From NCBI GenBank assembly GCA_035550735.1, contig DASZOM010000047.1, positions 62,001 to 126,000 on the forward strand: DNA of 64,000 bases, given 5' to 3'. Shown piece after piece: positions 7,632 through 15,894 of the stretch (within the stretch, counting starts at the first letter, position 1; every line of letters begins with the position of its first letter). Under the pieces are notes generated by a model that ran no database searches, was not told where the DNA came from, and was given only the letters and a program-made list of their open reading frames with translations. The translations under genes and the position numbers were made by a program. The DNA is from JANQRA01 sp035550735. Its GTDB lineage: Bacteria > Actinomycetota > Acidimicrobiia > Spongiisociales > ZC4RG35.

Positions 7632-8576
7632 TCAGGCGGCCCGCATCTCCTCGACCGGGGCCAGGGTCGTCGCCAGGTGGTCGGTGGCCTCGTTGATCAT
7701 CTCCCTCACCCGGTGCTCGGGCACCCCGACGATCTCGGCGATCGAGCCCATCGTGGCAGGCGGGGTCTCCCCGAGGCCAAAGCGAAGCTCGACGATGCGG
7801 CGGTGGATCTCGGAGAGCTCGGAGAGGCTGGCGTGAACCGCCTCGACCAGCATCCGCTGCTCGACGTCGGCGGACGGATCGGGAGCCTCGTCGTCAAAGA
7901 CGAAGTCCCCAAGCTCGGCACCGTCCTCTCCTACCGGAGCCTCGAGAGCGACGGTAGTGGCCACGGACAGCGCCTTCTCCACGTCCTCGACGTCGATGCC
8001 GGTCTCCGTGGCGATCTCCTCCGGCGTGGCGACACGGCCCAGCTCACCCTTGAGCGTCTCGGCCGCACCCCTGACCACGGGGAGGAGGTCGAACAGCGCA
8101 GTAGGCAGGCGAATGGAGTCGCTCAGGTTGGCGCGGGCGCGTTGCATCGCCTGTCGGATCCACCAGGTGGCATAGGTCGAGAACTTGAAGCCCTTACGCC
8201 AATCGAAACGCTCGACGGCGGTGATCAGACCCAGGTTCCCCTCCTGAATCAGGTCCAGCATGGAAAGGCCTTCACCGGTATAGCGACGGGCATTGGCGAC
8301 CACGAGACGGAGGTTGGCCTCGATGAATCGCTGCCGGGCTCGCTCGCCCTCACGAACCTGGCGCTGGAGGACGGAACGCTCCTTGGCCGTGAGCCTGTCG
8401 CCCGACTCCAGTAGCTCGCGCGCCTGCGCACCCGCCTCGATCGCCTGGGCGAGGCGCACCTCGTCCTCGGCGGTGAGCAGGTCGTGTCGGGAGATCTCGT
8501 CGAGATACTGAGTCACCAGATCGGTGGTGACCCTGCCTCTCTCGTCGACCATTCGGTTCTGAGTCTTCTTGGCCAT
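7632..8576 (-). CDS. RpoD-like alternative sigma factor (group 2/3), probably LexA-controlled
   Basis: 314 residues. Region 1.2 is DLVTQYLDEISRHDLLTAED, region 2 contains DLIQEGNLGLITAVERFDWR and KFSTYATWWIRQAMQRA (promoter melting and -10 recognition), region 3 spans GELGRVATPEEIATETGID, and region 4 has LRFGLGETPPATMGSIAEIV then GVPEHRVREMINEATDHL. The region 4.2 helix departs from the primary-sigma form GVTRERVRQIE, so its -35 preference may differ. It lacks the long N-terminal region 1.1 of RpoD. A LexA-type box at 8587-8600 overlaps its promoter, suggesting induction by DNA damage. Divergent from the ECF sigma gene. Confidence 0.92.
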   Translation of the reverse strand: MAKKTQNRMVDERGRVTTDLVTQYLDEISRHDLLTAEDEVRLAQAIEAGAQARELLESGDRLTAKERSVLQRQVREGERARQRFIEANLRLVVANARRYTGEGLSMLDLIQEGNLGLITAVERFDWRKGFKFSTYATWWIRQAMQRARANLSDSIRLPTALFDLLPVVRGAAETLKGELGRVATPEEIATETGIDVEDVEKALSVATTVALEAPVGEDGAELGDFVFDDEAPDPSADVEQRMLVEAVHASLSELSEIHRRIVELRFGLGETPPATMGSIAEIVGVPEHRVREMINEATDHLATTLAPVEEMRAA

Positions 8577-8586
8577 CTCACACTTT

Positions 8587-8608
8587 CGAACAAGCGTTCG
8601 TGAGGATA
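8587..8608 (-). promoter_or_regulatory. LexA/SOS-type box over the promoter of the sigma-factor gene
   Basis: CGAAC-AAGC-GTTCG at 8587-8600 is a perfect 5-bp dyad with a 4-bp centre and matches the Gram-positive LexA operator GAAC-N4-GTTC; read as TCGAAC-N4-GTTCGA, only the last base differs. On the minus strand a -10 hexamer TATCCT occupies 8608-8603, so the start site near 8596 lies inside the box. It begins 11 bp upstream of the start codon. LexA bound here would block transcription directly. Confidence 0.75.
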
Positions 8609-8750
8609 GATTCCCGCCCCCACTTGCTTTCCTGGTCTACCCGGCGGAGCCGTCCCGAAAACGACAGCATTTGCTCATGTGACCGGGGCGCGGATTCCGA
8701 TACACCTTGAGGCTGGCAGAGTTGAGCCGTCTGTCTTTCGAAGGATCCAC

Positions 8751-9311
8751 TTGCCCACCAACCCCGAAGCATTCGAGAGCATCCTCTCCGCAGCCAAGTC
8801 CGGAGCGGAATGGGCGTGGGCATCGCTGTATCAGGACCTGGCCGGCCCGGTGCGTGGCTATCTGGCGAGCCGGGGGGCACATGAGCCCGACGACGTGACC
8901 AGTGAGGTCTTCCTCAAGGTCGCCGGGGCCATCCAGCGCTTCGAGGGCGACGAGACTTCCTTTCGCTCCTGGATCTTCGTGATCGCTCATCGCCGTCTCA
9001 TCGACGAGAGGAGACGTCGGGGGAGACAGCCGGTCATCACCGAGCTGTCACCGGCCACGGTCACCGACACCGAGATCGGCAACGTCGAAGACGAGGCGAT
9101 GGAGCGTCTCTCGACGGTCGAGATGGAGGACATGCTGGCGCAACTGACCGACACCCAGCGCGACGTGCTTGCCCTCCGCATGATCGGCGGGCTCTCCCTC
9201 GAGCAGACGGCGGAGGTCATGGGGAAACGGGTGGGGGCGGTGAAGGCCCTGCAGCACCGCGCTCTTGCCTCCCTCCAGGCGAAGTTCGAGACAGAGGGCA
9301 TATCCCGATGA
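8751..9311 (+). CDS. ECF-family RNA polymerase sigma factor
   Basis: 186 residues from TTG 8751, chosen because GAAGGA at 8740-8745 gives a good ribosome site 5 nt upstream; an in-frame GTG at 8679 would add 24 residues with no such site. Region 2 is visible in LASRGAHEPDDVTSEVFLKV and DETSFRSWIFVIAHRRLIDE, region 4 in LTDTQRDVLALRMIGGLSLE followed by QTAEVMGKRVGAVKALQHRAL. This is the two-domain ECF form without extra C-terminal domains. It overlaps the following gene by 4 bases (ATGA), the usual arrangement for an ECF sigma and its membrane anti-sigma. Confidence 0.92.
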   Translation: MPTNPEAFESILSAAKSGAEWAWASLYQDLAGPVRGYLASRGAHEPDDVTSEVFLKVAGAIQRFEGDETSFRSWIFVIAHRRLIDERRRRGRQPVITELSPATVTDTEIGNVEDEAMERLSTVEMEDMLAQLTDTQRDVLALRMIGGLSLEQTAEVMGKRVGAVKALQHRALASLQAKFETEGISR

Positions 9312-10354
9312 GCGATCACGACGTTTACAGGGATGACATGGCGAGAGACAGGCTCTCCGACCTCGACGTCGAGATGGTTCTGACGGGCGGGATCCCGGAG
9401 AGCCCCCGATTGGCACGTCTGGCCAATCTCCTCCAGATGGCCCACGAAGGCCACGATCTGACTCCCGAACCCGAGGTAACCGCCCGATTCGCCGCCGAGG
9501 CGGCGAGGATCGCAACGTCTTCCACGGCGATCGGATCGCCTCGCCTGGCCCGACCCCGCTCTTTCGCCTCGATCTGGAACCGTCCAATCGCGGCAGCCAC
9601 CGCCGGATTCGCCCTCGTCCTCGGCATGAGCGGTGTCGCGGTCGCTTCGGACTCTGCTGCACCCGGCGATCTCCTCTACGGGATCGATCGCACCCTGGAG
9701 TCGATCGGCATCGGGGCCGGCGGCGCCACCGAGCGGGTCTCGGAGGCCTCGACATTGCTCGATAGGGGTCAGGTGCCGGAGGCGATCGAGCACGTGGCCG
9801 ATGAGACGTCGGCCGACGACGTCATGTCGGCCGAGGCAACGGCCGCACTTCAGGCTGCCGCCGAGGCGGTCGCAGCAAATGGGCAGGGGAACACCTCCGT
9901 TGGCGAGTCGGTGGGGGCGATGCTCGACGAGATCTCGCGGATGCTCCAGGATGACGAGCTCGACGGCGCCATGTTCGGCAGGCGTGTCTCGGAACTGGCC
10001 CGTTCCATCCGCGACGAGGCCGATCCCGGTGAGGGATCGGCCGACTCCGAGCCCGGGAACCAGGGCAACCAGGGTCGAGGCCAGGGACAGGGGCCGCCGG
10101 ACGAGCCACCTGGCAACCCGGATCAGGGGCCGAAGGGCCCGCCTGACGACGCGGGCGGCAATGGGCCGCCCGATGACGCGGGACAAGCCCCCGACGGGAA
10201 CGGCAACGCCGGAGGGAAGGGGCAATCAGAGGGAAATGGACCGCCCGGTGGAGGCGGTCCGCCTGCTGGAAACGAGAACTCCGGGGGGAACGGACAAGGA
10301 AGCGGGAACGGACAAGGAAACGGCCCACCGGGCGACCCACCCGGACGCCCCTGA
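9308..10354 (+). CDS. Membrane protein with DUF5667-like domain and Gly/Pro/Asn/Gln-rich tail, putative anti-sigma partner
   Basis: 348 residues. The N-terminal 95 residues are cytoplasmic and helical (DLDVEMVLTGGIPESPRLAR). One membrane helix follows at about residues 98-115 (AAATAGFALVLGMSGVAVAS), directly before SAAPGDLLYGIDRTLESIGI, the hallmark of DUF5667 proteins. An external helical region follows, then a low-complexity tail from about residue 245 to the end built of GPPDD, GNGQG and PPGGGG units. No zinc-binding HxxxCxxC of ZAS anti-sigmas is present. Coupling to the ECF gene makes a regulatory role likely, with the outer tail as sensor or wall-spanning spacer. A terminator follows at 10378. 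Confidence 0.8.
   Translation: MSDHDVYRDDMARDRLSDLDVEMVLTGGIPESPRLARLANLLQMAHEGHDLTPEPEVTARFAAEAARIATSSTAIGSPRLARPRSFASIWNRPIAAATAGFALVLGMSGVAVASDSAAPGDLLYGIDRTLESIGIGAGGATERVSEASTLLDRGQVPEAIEHVADETSADDVMSAEATAALQAAAEAVAANGQGNTSVGESVGAMLDEISRMLQDDELDGAMFGRRVSELARSIRDEADPGEGSADSEPGNQGNQGRGQGQGPPDEPPGNPDQGPKGPPDDAGGNGPPDDAGQAPDGNGNAGGKGQSEGNGPPGGGGPPAGNENSGGNGQGSGNGQGNGPPGDPPGRP
10287..10319 (+). repeat. Tandem 18-bp repeat inside the low-complexity tail
   Basis: GGAACGGACAAGGAA occurs at 10287-10301 and again at 10305-10319, an 18-bp period coding for repeated G-N-G-Q-G-S/N units. Such repeats can gain or lose units by slippage, so tail length may vary between strains. Confidence 0.7.
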
Positions 10355-10377
10355 GCCAAGGCTTTCCCTGCCGGGAG

Positions 10378-10407
10378 AAGGCCCCGGACGTCCCCCGGGG
10401 CCTTTTC
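10378..10407 (+). terminator. Rho-independent terminator after the ECF/DUF5667 pair
   Basis: AAGGCCCCGG (10378-10387) pairs with CCGGGGCCTT (10395-10404) around a 7-nt loop, and TTTT begins at 10403. It lies 23 bp after the stop codon. This is the clearest intrinsic terminator in the window. Confidence 0.85.
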
Positions 10408-10458
10408 CCTTTCTGGCGACGTTCGGCAGTGTCGCGGTTCGGGTCTATCGTGCCCTCG

Positions 10459-10815
10459 ATGGACCCCGCAACCACCGCGGACGCCGAAACGGCATCGTCG
10501 GTGACCGCGAGCGACTCACGTTCTGCTCAGCGCGTCTTCAACGTGTCGATGGTGATCTCCGGGATCCGTTGTCTCATCGCCTATGTCCTATTGCCCTTCG
10601 TGACCCCGTTCCTGGGACTGGCGCCGGGAATCGGACCGGGTCTGGGGATCGTGATCGGCCTGGTTGCCCTGGCCTCCAACGGTTACAGCCTGAACCGCTT
10701 CTGGCGGCTTCGTCATCGCTGGCGCAAGCCGATCACCTTCCTCCACGTCTCCGTCATCGGGCTGCTCCTCGTGCTCCTGGCACAGGATGTGGCCGCCCTC
10801 GGTCGAGCTCTTTGA
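10459..10815 (+). CDS. Small integral membrane protein of unknown function
   Basis: 118 residues from ATG 10459 (MDPATTADAETASS). A hydrophilic start is followed by about three membrane helices: ISGIRCLIAYVLLPFVTPFL, GIVIGLVALASNGYSLNRFW, and ITFLHVSVIGLLLVLLAQDV. A basic loop, RLRHRWRKP, separates the last two, placing it on the cytoplasmic side. I chose 10459 because TATCGT at 10446-10451 lies 7 nt upstream, the spacing of a leaderless transcript, which excludes the GTG at 10429. The gene is convergent with secDF. No family recognised. Confidence 0.7.
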   Translation: MDPATTADAETASSVTASDSRSAQRVFNVSMVISGIRCLIAYVLLPFVTPFLGLAPGIGPGLGIVIGLVALASNGYSLNRFWRLRHRWRKPITFLHVSVIGLLLVLLAQDVAALGRAL

Positions 10816-10841
10816 GCCGCCGGACGAGCTGACCGCACAGA

Positions 10842-13124
10842 TCAGGGACGGGCGGTGGCCCGGCCCCTTCCCGGCACCTTCTTCGCCTCCGGCTCGGGTG
10901 GCGGACGTGGGAAGCGATTCTCCAGGGCGATCGCGATCGGGGTGGCGGTGAACACCGAGGAATAGGTCCCGGCGAGGATGCCGATGAGGAGGGCGAGGGC
11001 GAAGTCGCCCAGGGTGTCGCCGCCGAGCACGTAGAGGCTCGCCAGGATGAGCAGGGCGCCCAGACCGGTGTTGATCGTCCGGGGCACGGTTTGCAGACAG
11101 GCGTCATTGGCGATGTCCTCGATCGAGTCGTCGGGTCGGAGGGCGAGCTGCTCCCTGATCCGGTCGAAGATGACCACCGAGTCGTTGACCGAATAGCCGA
11201 TGACCGTGAGCAGGGCGGCGAGGAATACCCCGTCGAAGGTCTTCCCCATCCAGGCGAACGCCCCCACCAGCAGTGCCACGTCGTGGACCATGGCCAGCAC
11301 GGCGGCCAATGCAATGGTCCACCGGAAGCGCCAGGCGAGATAGATCATCTGGATCGCGATGGCGATGACCAGGGCGGTGAGCGCGCGGTTGCGCAACTCG
11401 AGACCGAAGGTCGGCCCGACGAACTGGTCGCGAACGATCGTGCTCTCCCCACCAGCCTCTTCGACGGCCGCCAGGAGCGCCGCCTCCTGGGATGAGTCCA
11501 ACTCCTCGGTGCGGACGATCAGGTTGCCCTCACCCGACTCCTGGACCAGGGCGCGGGCCAGCCCCGCTTCGGCGAGATCGCCCCGGAGCTCCTCGAGGGA
11601 CACCGGCCGCTCCGTGTCGAACTCGAGGAGATTTCCCCCGGCGAACTCCAGCCCCATCTCGACGCCCGAGATGAACAGACCGGAGATGAACACGACGACC
11701 ACGACCCCGGCGACCACCAGCCATCTTCGCCAGGAATGGAGGATCCGGGGATTGCTGGTGCGGATCCAGGCCTGGAACCTCTGCCCCACGGTCATCCCCA
11801 TGAGACGGGGCCGTCGATCCATGTCGATGAGATGGGTCAGGATCTCGAGCAGCACCCTGGTCACCACGAGGGCGGAGAACATCGAGACGATGACGCCGAT
11901 GCTCAATGTGATACCGAAGCCACGCACCGCGCCCGAGGCGTAGAAGAAGAGCAGCATGGCGGCGAGCAGGGTGGTCACATTGGAGTCGGCGATCGCAGAC
12001 CAGGCCCTGGTGAAGCCGGCCGTTATGGAGTCGGCTGCGGAGGGCTGCTCGAAGTACTCCTCCTTGGCCCGCTCGTAGACGAGGACGTTCGCGTCGACGG
12101 CCATGCCCACGGCGAGGACGAAGCCGGCGATGCCGGGAAGCGTGAGGGTTGCCCCCATCGCCACCAGGACCGCGTAGGAGATCACCGAGTACGCCCCCAG
12201 TGAGATGACCGCCACGATCCCCATCAACCGGTAGAAGATGATCATGTAGACGAGGGTGAGACCGGCCCCGATCAGAGCGGCCTGCACGCTGGCATCGATC
12301 GCCGCTTCCCCGAGCGACGGGCCCACCGTGCCGCGCTCGATCACCTCGACGGGCACCGGCAGGGCGCCGCCCTGGATCAGTGCGGCCAGTTCGGTCGCCT
12401 CCTCCTCGTCGAATCCTCCGGTGATCAGGGTGCCCCCGCCGGTGATGCCGACTCCACAGGAGACGTCGAGAGCAACCCCGGGGCTGGAGATGACCTGGTT
12501 GTCGAGCACGATCGCGATGCGACGGGTCGCCTCGCCCGGTGCGGCACACGCTGCCTCGCCGGTGAGCGCGGCCCATTGCTCGGCGCCATCGGCCCGGAAC
12601 TGGAGGGATACCACCCATTGCGCCGAGCCCTGGGTGTCGAAGAAGGGTATGGCCGTCTCCACCTCCTCGCCGCTCACGGCAACCGGCCCGAGTGCCAGCT
12701 GCTCGCCCTCCTCACCGGGGAGGACCAGCCCCTCCTCATCGGGCGGGACCGAGCCCTCGCTGTAGGACGCCTCGACGGCGTGGAAGGTCAGTTGGGCGGT
12801 GCGGCCGATGGCGGCGACCGCCTCGTCGGGGTCGTCGACGCCGGGGAGCTCGACGATGATCCGGTTGTCTCCGGACACCTGGAGGGTGGGCTCGGCCACG
12901 CCGAGGGCGTCGACGCGACGACGCAGGACCTCGAGGGTCCTGGCAGTGACCCCCTCGTCGACCGTGATCTCATCGGTGTCCTGGGCCTCGAGGACGATCT
13001 GGGTCCCACCACGGAGATCGAGCCCGAGACGAACCGGGATCTGGAGCATCGCATAGATCGAAGCTCCGAGAACCACGACGGTGAAGAAGAGCCTCCACCT
13101 CGAAACTCTGAGCACGGCTGTCAC
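10842..13124 (-). CDS. secDF: Fused SecD-SecF protein translocase subunit
   Basis: 760 residues joining SecD and SecF, which use the proton gradient to help pull secreted proteins through SecYEG. The SecD half begins with a membrane anchor, then GLDLRGGTQIVLEAQDTDEI and the P1 head with DNRIIVELPGVDDPDEA; its helix bundle contains GAALTL-type motifs such as AGFVLAVGMAVDANVLVYER. The SecF half starts near residue 455 with LEFAGGNLLEFDTERP and ends with SVNDSVVIFDRIREQL. Separate secD and secF genes are the rule in many Actinomycetota; fusion is known from Bacillus and others. GTG start with no strong ribosome site. No yajC is adjacent. Confidence 0.93.
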   Translation of the reverse strand: MTAVLRVSRWRLFFTVVVLGASIYAMLQIPVRLGLDLRGGTQIVLEAQDTDEITVDEGVTARTLEVLRRRVDALGVAEPTLQVSGDNRIIVELPGVDDPDEAVAAIGRTAQLTFHAVEASYSEGSVPPDEEGLVLPGEEGEQLALGPVAVSGEEVETAIPFFDTQGSAQWVVSLQFRADGAEQWAALTGEAACAAPGEATRRIAIVLDNQVISSPGVALDVSCGVGITGGGTLITGGFDEEEATELAALIQGGALPVPVEVIERGTVGPSLGEAAIDASVQAALIGAGLTLVYMIIFYRLMGIVAVISLGAYSVISYAVLVAMGATLTLPGIAGFVLAVGMAVDANVLVYERAKEEYFEQPSAADSITAGFTRAWSAIADSNVTTLLAAMLLFFYASGAVRGFGITLSIGVIVSMFSALVVTRVLLEILTHLIDMDRRPRLMGMTVGQRFQAWIRTSNPRILHSWRRWLVVAGVVVVVFISGLFISGVEMGLEFAGGNLLEFDTERPVSLEELRGDLAEAGLARALVQESGEGNLIVRTEELDSSQEAALLAAVEEAGGESTIVRDQFVGPTFGLELRNRALTALVIAIAIQMIYLAWRFRWTIALAAVLAMVHDVALLVGAFAWMGKTFDGVFLAALLTVIGYSVNDSVVIFDRIREQLALRPDDSIEDIANDACLQTVPRTINTGLGALLILASLYVLGGDTLGDFALALLIGILAGTYSSVFTATPIAIALENRFPRPPPEPEAKKVPGRGRATARP

Positions 13125-13238
13125 CTCGAAGGGATGGGAACCAGTCGGCAGGCTAACGGCTGAAGGTCGAACCGAGACATCAGGTCAGTCCCCGGCGCAA
13201 GGAGGGTTGCGCGTTCCGCCACTACGCTCGCCCGGGCA

Positions 13239-14912
13239 ATGACACGCAAGATCGTCTCCCAGGACGTCTCCGAGGGCCCGGCCCGGGCCGGCGCCAGGGC
13301 GATGCTGCGGGCGGTGGGCCTGACCGAGGAGGACTTCACCAAGCCCCAGGTCGGCTTGGTCTCGGCGGGCAACGAGGTGACACCCTGCAACGTCAGCGGC
13401 CCGAGACTCACCGCAGCGGCCAAGGAGGGGGTCCGGGGCGCGGGCGGAGTGGGTCTGGAATTCGCCACCATCGCGGTCAGCGACGGGATCTCGATGGGCC
13501 ACGAGGGGATGCGGGCTTCCCTGGTGTCCCGGGAGGTGATCGCAGACTCCGTTGAATTGGTGATGCACGCCGAGCGATTCGACGCCATGGTCTCGGTGGC
13601 CGGCTGTGACAAGTCGCTGCCCGGGATGTTGATGGCAGCGGCGCGTCACAACCTCCCCTCCGTGTTCCTCTATGGCGGCTCCTCGCTCCCCGGTCATCTC
13701 GACGGCCGCGACATCTCCATCGTGGACGTGTTCGAAGGCATCGGCGCCCGGACGGAGGGCCTCATCGACGACGCCCAGCTGCTTCGGATCGAGCAGGCCG
13801 CCTGTCCGGGGATGGGGAGCTGCGCTGGGATGTTCACCGCCAACACCATGGCGACAGTGGGTGAGGCGATCGGGATGTCCCTTCCCGGGAGCGCCTCGGT
13901 CCCGGCCGTCGACCCCCGGCTCGACGACTACGCCCGACGATCCGGCGAGACCGTGATGCGTTTGCTCGCCGACGACGTGCGACCCCGGGACATCATGACC
14001 CGGAGCGCCTTCGAGAACGCGATCACCGCGGTCATGGCACTCGGTGGCTCGACCAACGCAGTCCTTCACCTGATGGCGATCGCCCACGAGGCGAAGGTGA
14101 CCCTGAACCTCGAGGACTTCGACGAGATCAGCCGGCGGACGCCCCATATCGGCGATCTCAAGCCCTTCGGTCGGTTCCACATGGTCGATCTGGACCGCAT
14201 CGGTGGCGTGCCCGTGGTGCTGCGGGCATTGCTCGAGGAGGGACTGATCGACGGTGGCGCGCTCACGGTCACCGGGAAGACAGTGGCCCAGAACCTCGCC
14301 GGGGTGACCTTCCCGGATGATCAGGAAGTGGTCTTCCGGCCGGAACGGCCGCTCCGCGAGGACGGTGGCATCGCCATCCTGCGCGGCAACCTCGCACCCG
14401 AGGGGGCGGTGGTCAAGATCGCCGGCATCGACCTCGGGGTGTTCGAGGGCACGGCCCGGGTCTTCGACGACGAGCAACACGCACTCGCCGCCCTGTTCGA
14501 GCATCGGATCCACCCCGGCGACGTGGTGGTGATCCGGTATGAAGGGCCGCGAGGGGGCCCGGGCATGCGGGAGATGCTGGCGATCACGGCCGGGATCAAG
14601 GGAGCAGGGCTGGGCAAGGACGTGCTACTGGTGACCGATGGCAGGTTCAGCGGTGGGACCACCGGGCTCTGCATCGGCCATGTCGCGCCGGAAGCGGCCC
14701 GCGGCGGGCCCATCGGCCTCGTCGAAGAGGGCGATCAGGTGAGGGTGGACATCCCGGCCCGCACACTCGACCTCCTGGTCGACGACGAGGAGCTGCAACG
14801 GCGCAGCAGCGCCTGGCAGGCCCCGGCGCCCCGTTACAGCAGCGGGGCACTCGCCAAGTACGCCTCGTTGGTGGGCTCGGCAGAGAACGGTGCGGTCACC
14901 GGAGCCGGGTGA
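13239..14912 (+). CDS. ilvD: Dihydroxy-acid dehydratase
   Basis: 557 residues. It converts 2,3-dihydroxy-3-methyl acids to 2-oxo acids in valine, isoleucine and pantothenate synthesis. The three iron-sulfur cysteines are present: C50 in NEVTPCN, C123 in VAGCDKSLPGM, and C195 in GMGSCAGMFTANTM, the pattern of the [2Fe-2S] form. The catalytic serine region near the end, VTDGRFSGGTTGLCIGHVAP, is intact. ATG 13239 has no ribosome site; TACGCT at 13223-13228 is a plausible -10, so a very short leader is likely. No other branched-chain biosynthesis gene is nearby. Confidence 0.95.
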   Translation: MTRKIVSQDVSEGPARAGARAMLRAVGLTEEDFTKPQVGLVSAGNEVTPCNVSGPRLTAAAKEGVRGAGGVGLEFATIAVSDGISMGHEGMRASLVSREVIADSVELVMHAERFDAMVSVAGCDKSLPGMLMAAARHNLPSVFLYGGSSLPGHLDGRDISIVDVFEGIGARTEGLIDDAQLLRIEQAACPGMGSCAGMFTANTMATVGEAIGMSLPGSASVPAVDPRLDDYARRSGETVMRLLADDVRPRDIMTRSAFENAITAVMALGGSTNAVLHLMAIAHEAKVTLNLEDFDEISRRTPHIGDLKPFGRFHMVDLDRIGGVPVVLRALLEEGLIDGGALTVTGKTVAQNLAGVTFPDDQEVVFRPERPLREDGGIAILRGNLAPEGAVVKIAGIDLGVFEGTARVFDDEQHALAALFEHRIHPGDVVVIRYEGPRGGPGMREMLAITAGIKGAGLGKDVLLVTDGRFSGGTTGLCIGHVAPEAARGGPIGLVEEGDQVRVDIPARTLDLLVDDEELQRRSSAWQAPAPRYSSGALAKYASLVGSAENGAVTGAG

Positions 14913-14922
14913 GTCGGTGACC

Positions 14923-15453
14923 ATGTGCGTCGCCCTGATGCGTGGCATCGGGCCGGGCAACCCGAACATGAAGAACGAGAACTACCGGCGGGTCGCAGAG
15001 GGTCTCGGCCTCCAGAACGTGTCGACCTTCATCTCCACCGGCAACGTCATCTTCGACACCCAGTCGGCGGACATCCCCGCCATGGAGAGGGCATTCGAGG
15101 AGGCATGGGTGAGCGAGCTCGGCTTCACCAGCACCACGATCATCCGCACCCTGGACGACTTGGAGGCCCTGGTGGAGGCCGATCCTTTCCAAGGCCGCGT
15201 GCATGGCCCCTCCACATATCTGCTGGTCACCTTTGCCCGGAGGGACCTGGACGTCGGTTTCGATGTCCCCCATCAGCTGTTCGACGGTGGCGGGCAGCTC
15301 GTGGCTGCAACCGCCCGCGAATTGTTCACCGTCACCGACACCACCTCCGAGCGTGCGCCCAATGTGATGGGGTGGCTGGAACGCGAGTTCGGGAAGGAGA
15401 TCACGTCCCGGACCTGGCTGAGCGTGACCCGGATCCTCAACAAGATGCGCTGA
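14923..15453 (+). CDS. DUF1697 family protein
   Basis: 176 residues starting MCVALMRGIGPGNPNMKNEN. The family signature is clear: ALMRGIGPGNPNMKNENYRR at the start, then LQNVSTFISTGNVIFDTQSA. The middle carries the conserved TSTTIIRTLDDLEALVEADP stretch and the end TSRTWLSVTRILNKMR. DUF1697 proteins are soluble, about this length, and have no established function. The ATG lies 11 bp after the ilvD stop, so the two may be cotranscribed, though no functional link is known. Confidence 0.85.
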   Translation: MCVALMRGIGPGNPNMKNENYRRVAEGLGLQNVSTFISTGNVIFDTQSADIPAMERAFEEAWVSELGFTSTTIIRTLDDLEALVEADPFQGRVHGPSTYLLVTFARRDLDVGFDVPHQLFDGGGQLVAATARELFTVTDTTSERAPNVMGWLEREFGKEITSRTWLSVTRILNKMR

Positions 15454-15541
15454 GAGCCTGTTGTCGCCGGCTCGCCGGCGACGGAACATACCCCCCGAAG
15501 CGCCCGGCACCGCCCGCCGGTATCGGCCAGACTTAGGTGAC

Positions 15542-15862
15542 GTGTACGTGATCATCTACGTGCCACAGGGAGCCGAACCTGAGGTGTTCGGGCCGTTCTC
15601 CACCTTTCAGCACGCGGTCAACATCCTCCGTGCCATTGCCGCCGCGGCCGGATTCCCGCTCCAGGCACCTCCATCCGGTCTGATGGCCAGCATCGACCTG
15701 CTCATCGACGGGGAGAGACACCGTTACCAGCTGCTCAAGGTCGGCTCGCCCTCCCAGCTCGAGGTGCACTCCTCGGTGATCGAGGAGCTGCGGGAAACCG
15801 CCGAGATCGAGTTGGTGAGCGACGGCGACCTCTCACCGCCGGGACGTTTCTCCTCCTACTGA
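15542..15862 (+). CDS. Small protein of unknown function
   Basis: About 106 residues. Two in-frame GTG codons at 15542 and 15548 can start it; AGGTGA at 15535-15540 suits 15548 best. Sequence features are VIIYVPQGAEPEVFGPFSTF at the start, then a helix QHAVNILRAIAAAAGF, and a C-terminal half with LMASIDLLIDGERHRYQLLK. The alternating strand-helix pattern suggests a compact alpha/beta fold. No cysteine or membrane segment. It is tail-to-tail with the aldo/keto reductase gene. I recognise no family. Confidence 0.6.
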   Translation: MYVIIYVPQGAEPEVFGPFSTFQHAVNILRAIAAAAGFPLQAPPSGLMASIDLLIDGERHRYQLLKVGSPSQLEVHSSVIEELRETAEIELVSDGDLSPPGRFSSY

Positions 15863-15894
15863 CGAACGCCCGAGCCGACTCGGTTAGGCAGCGC

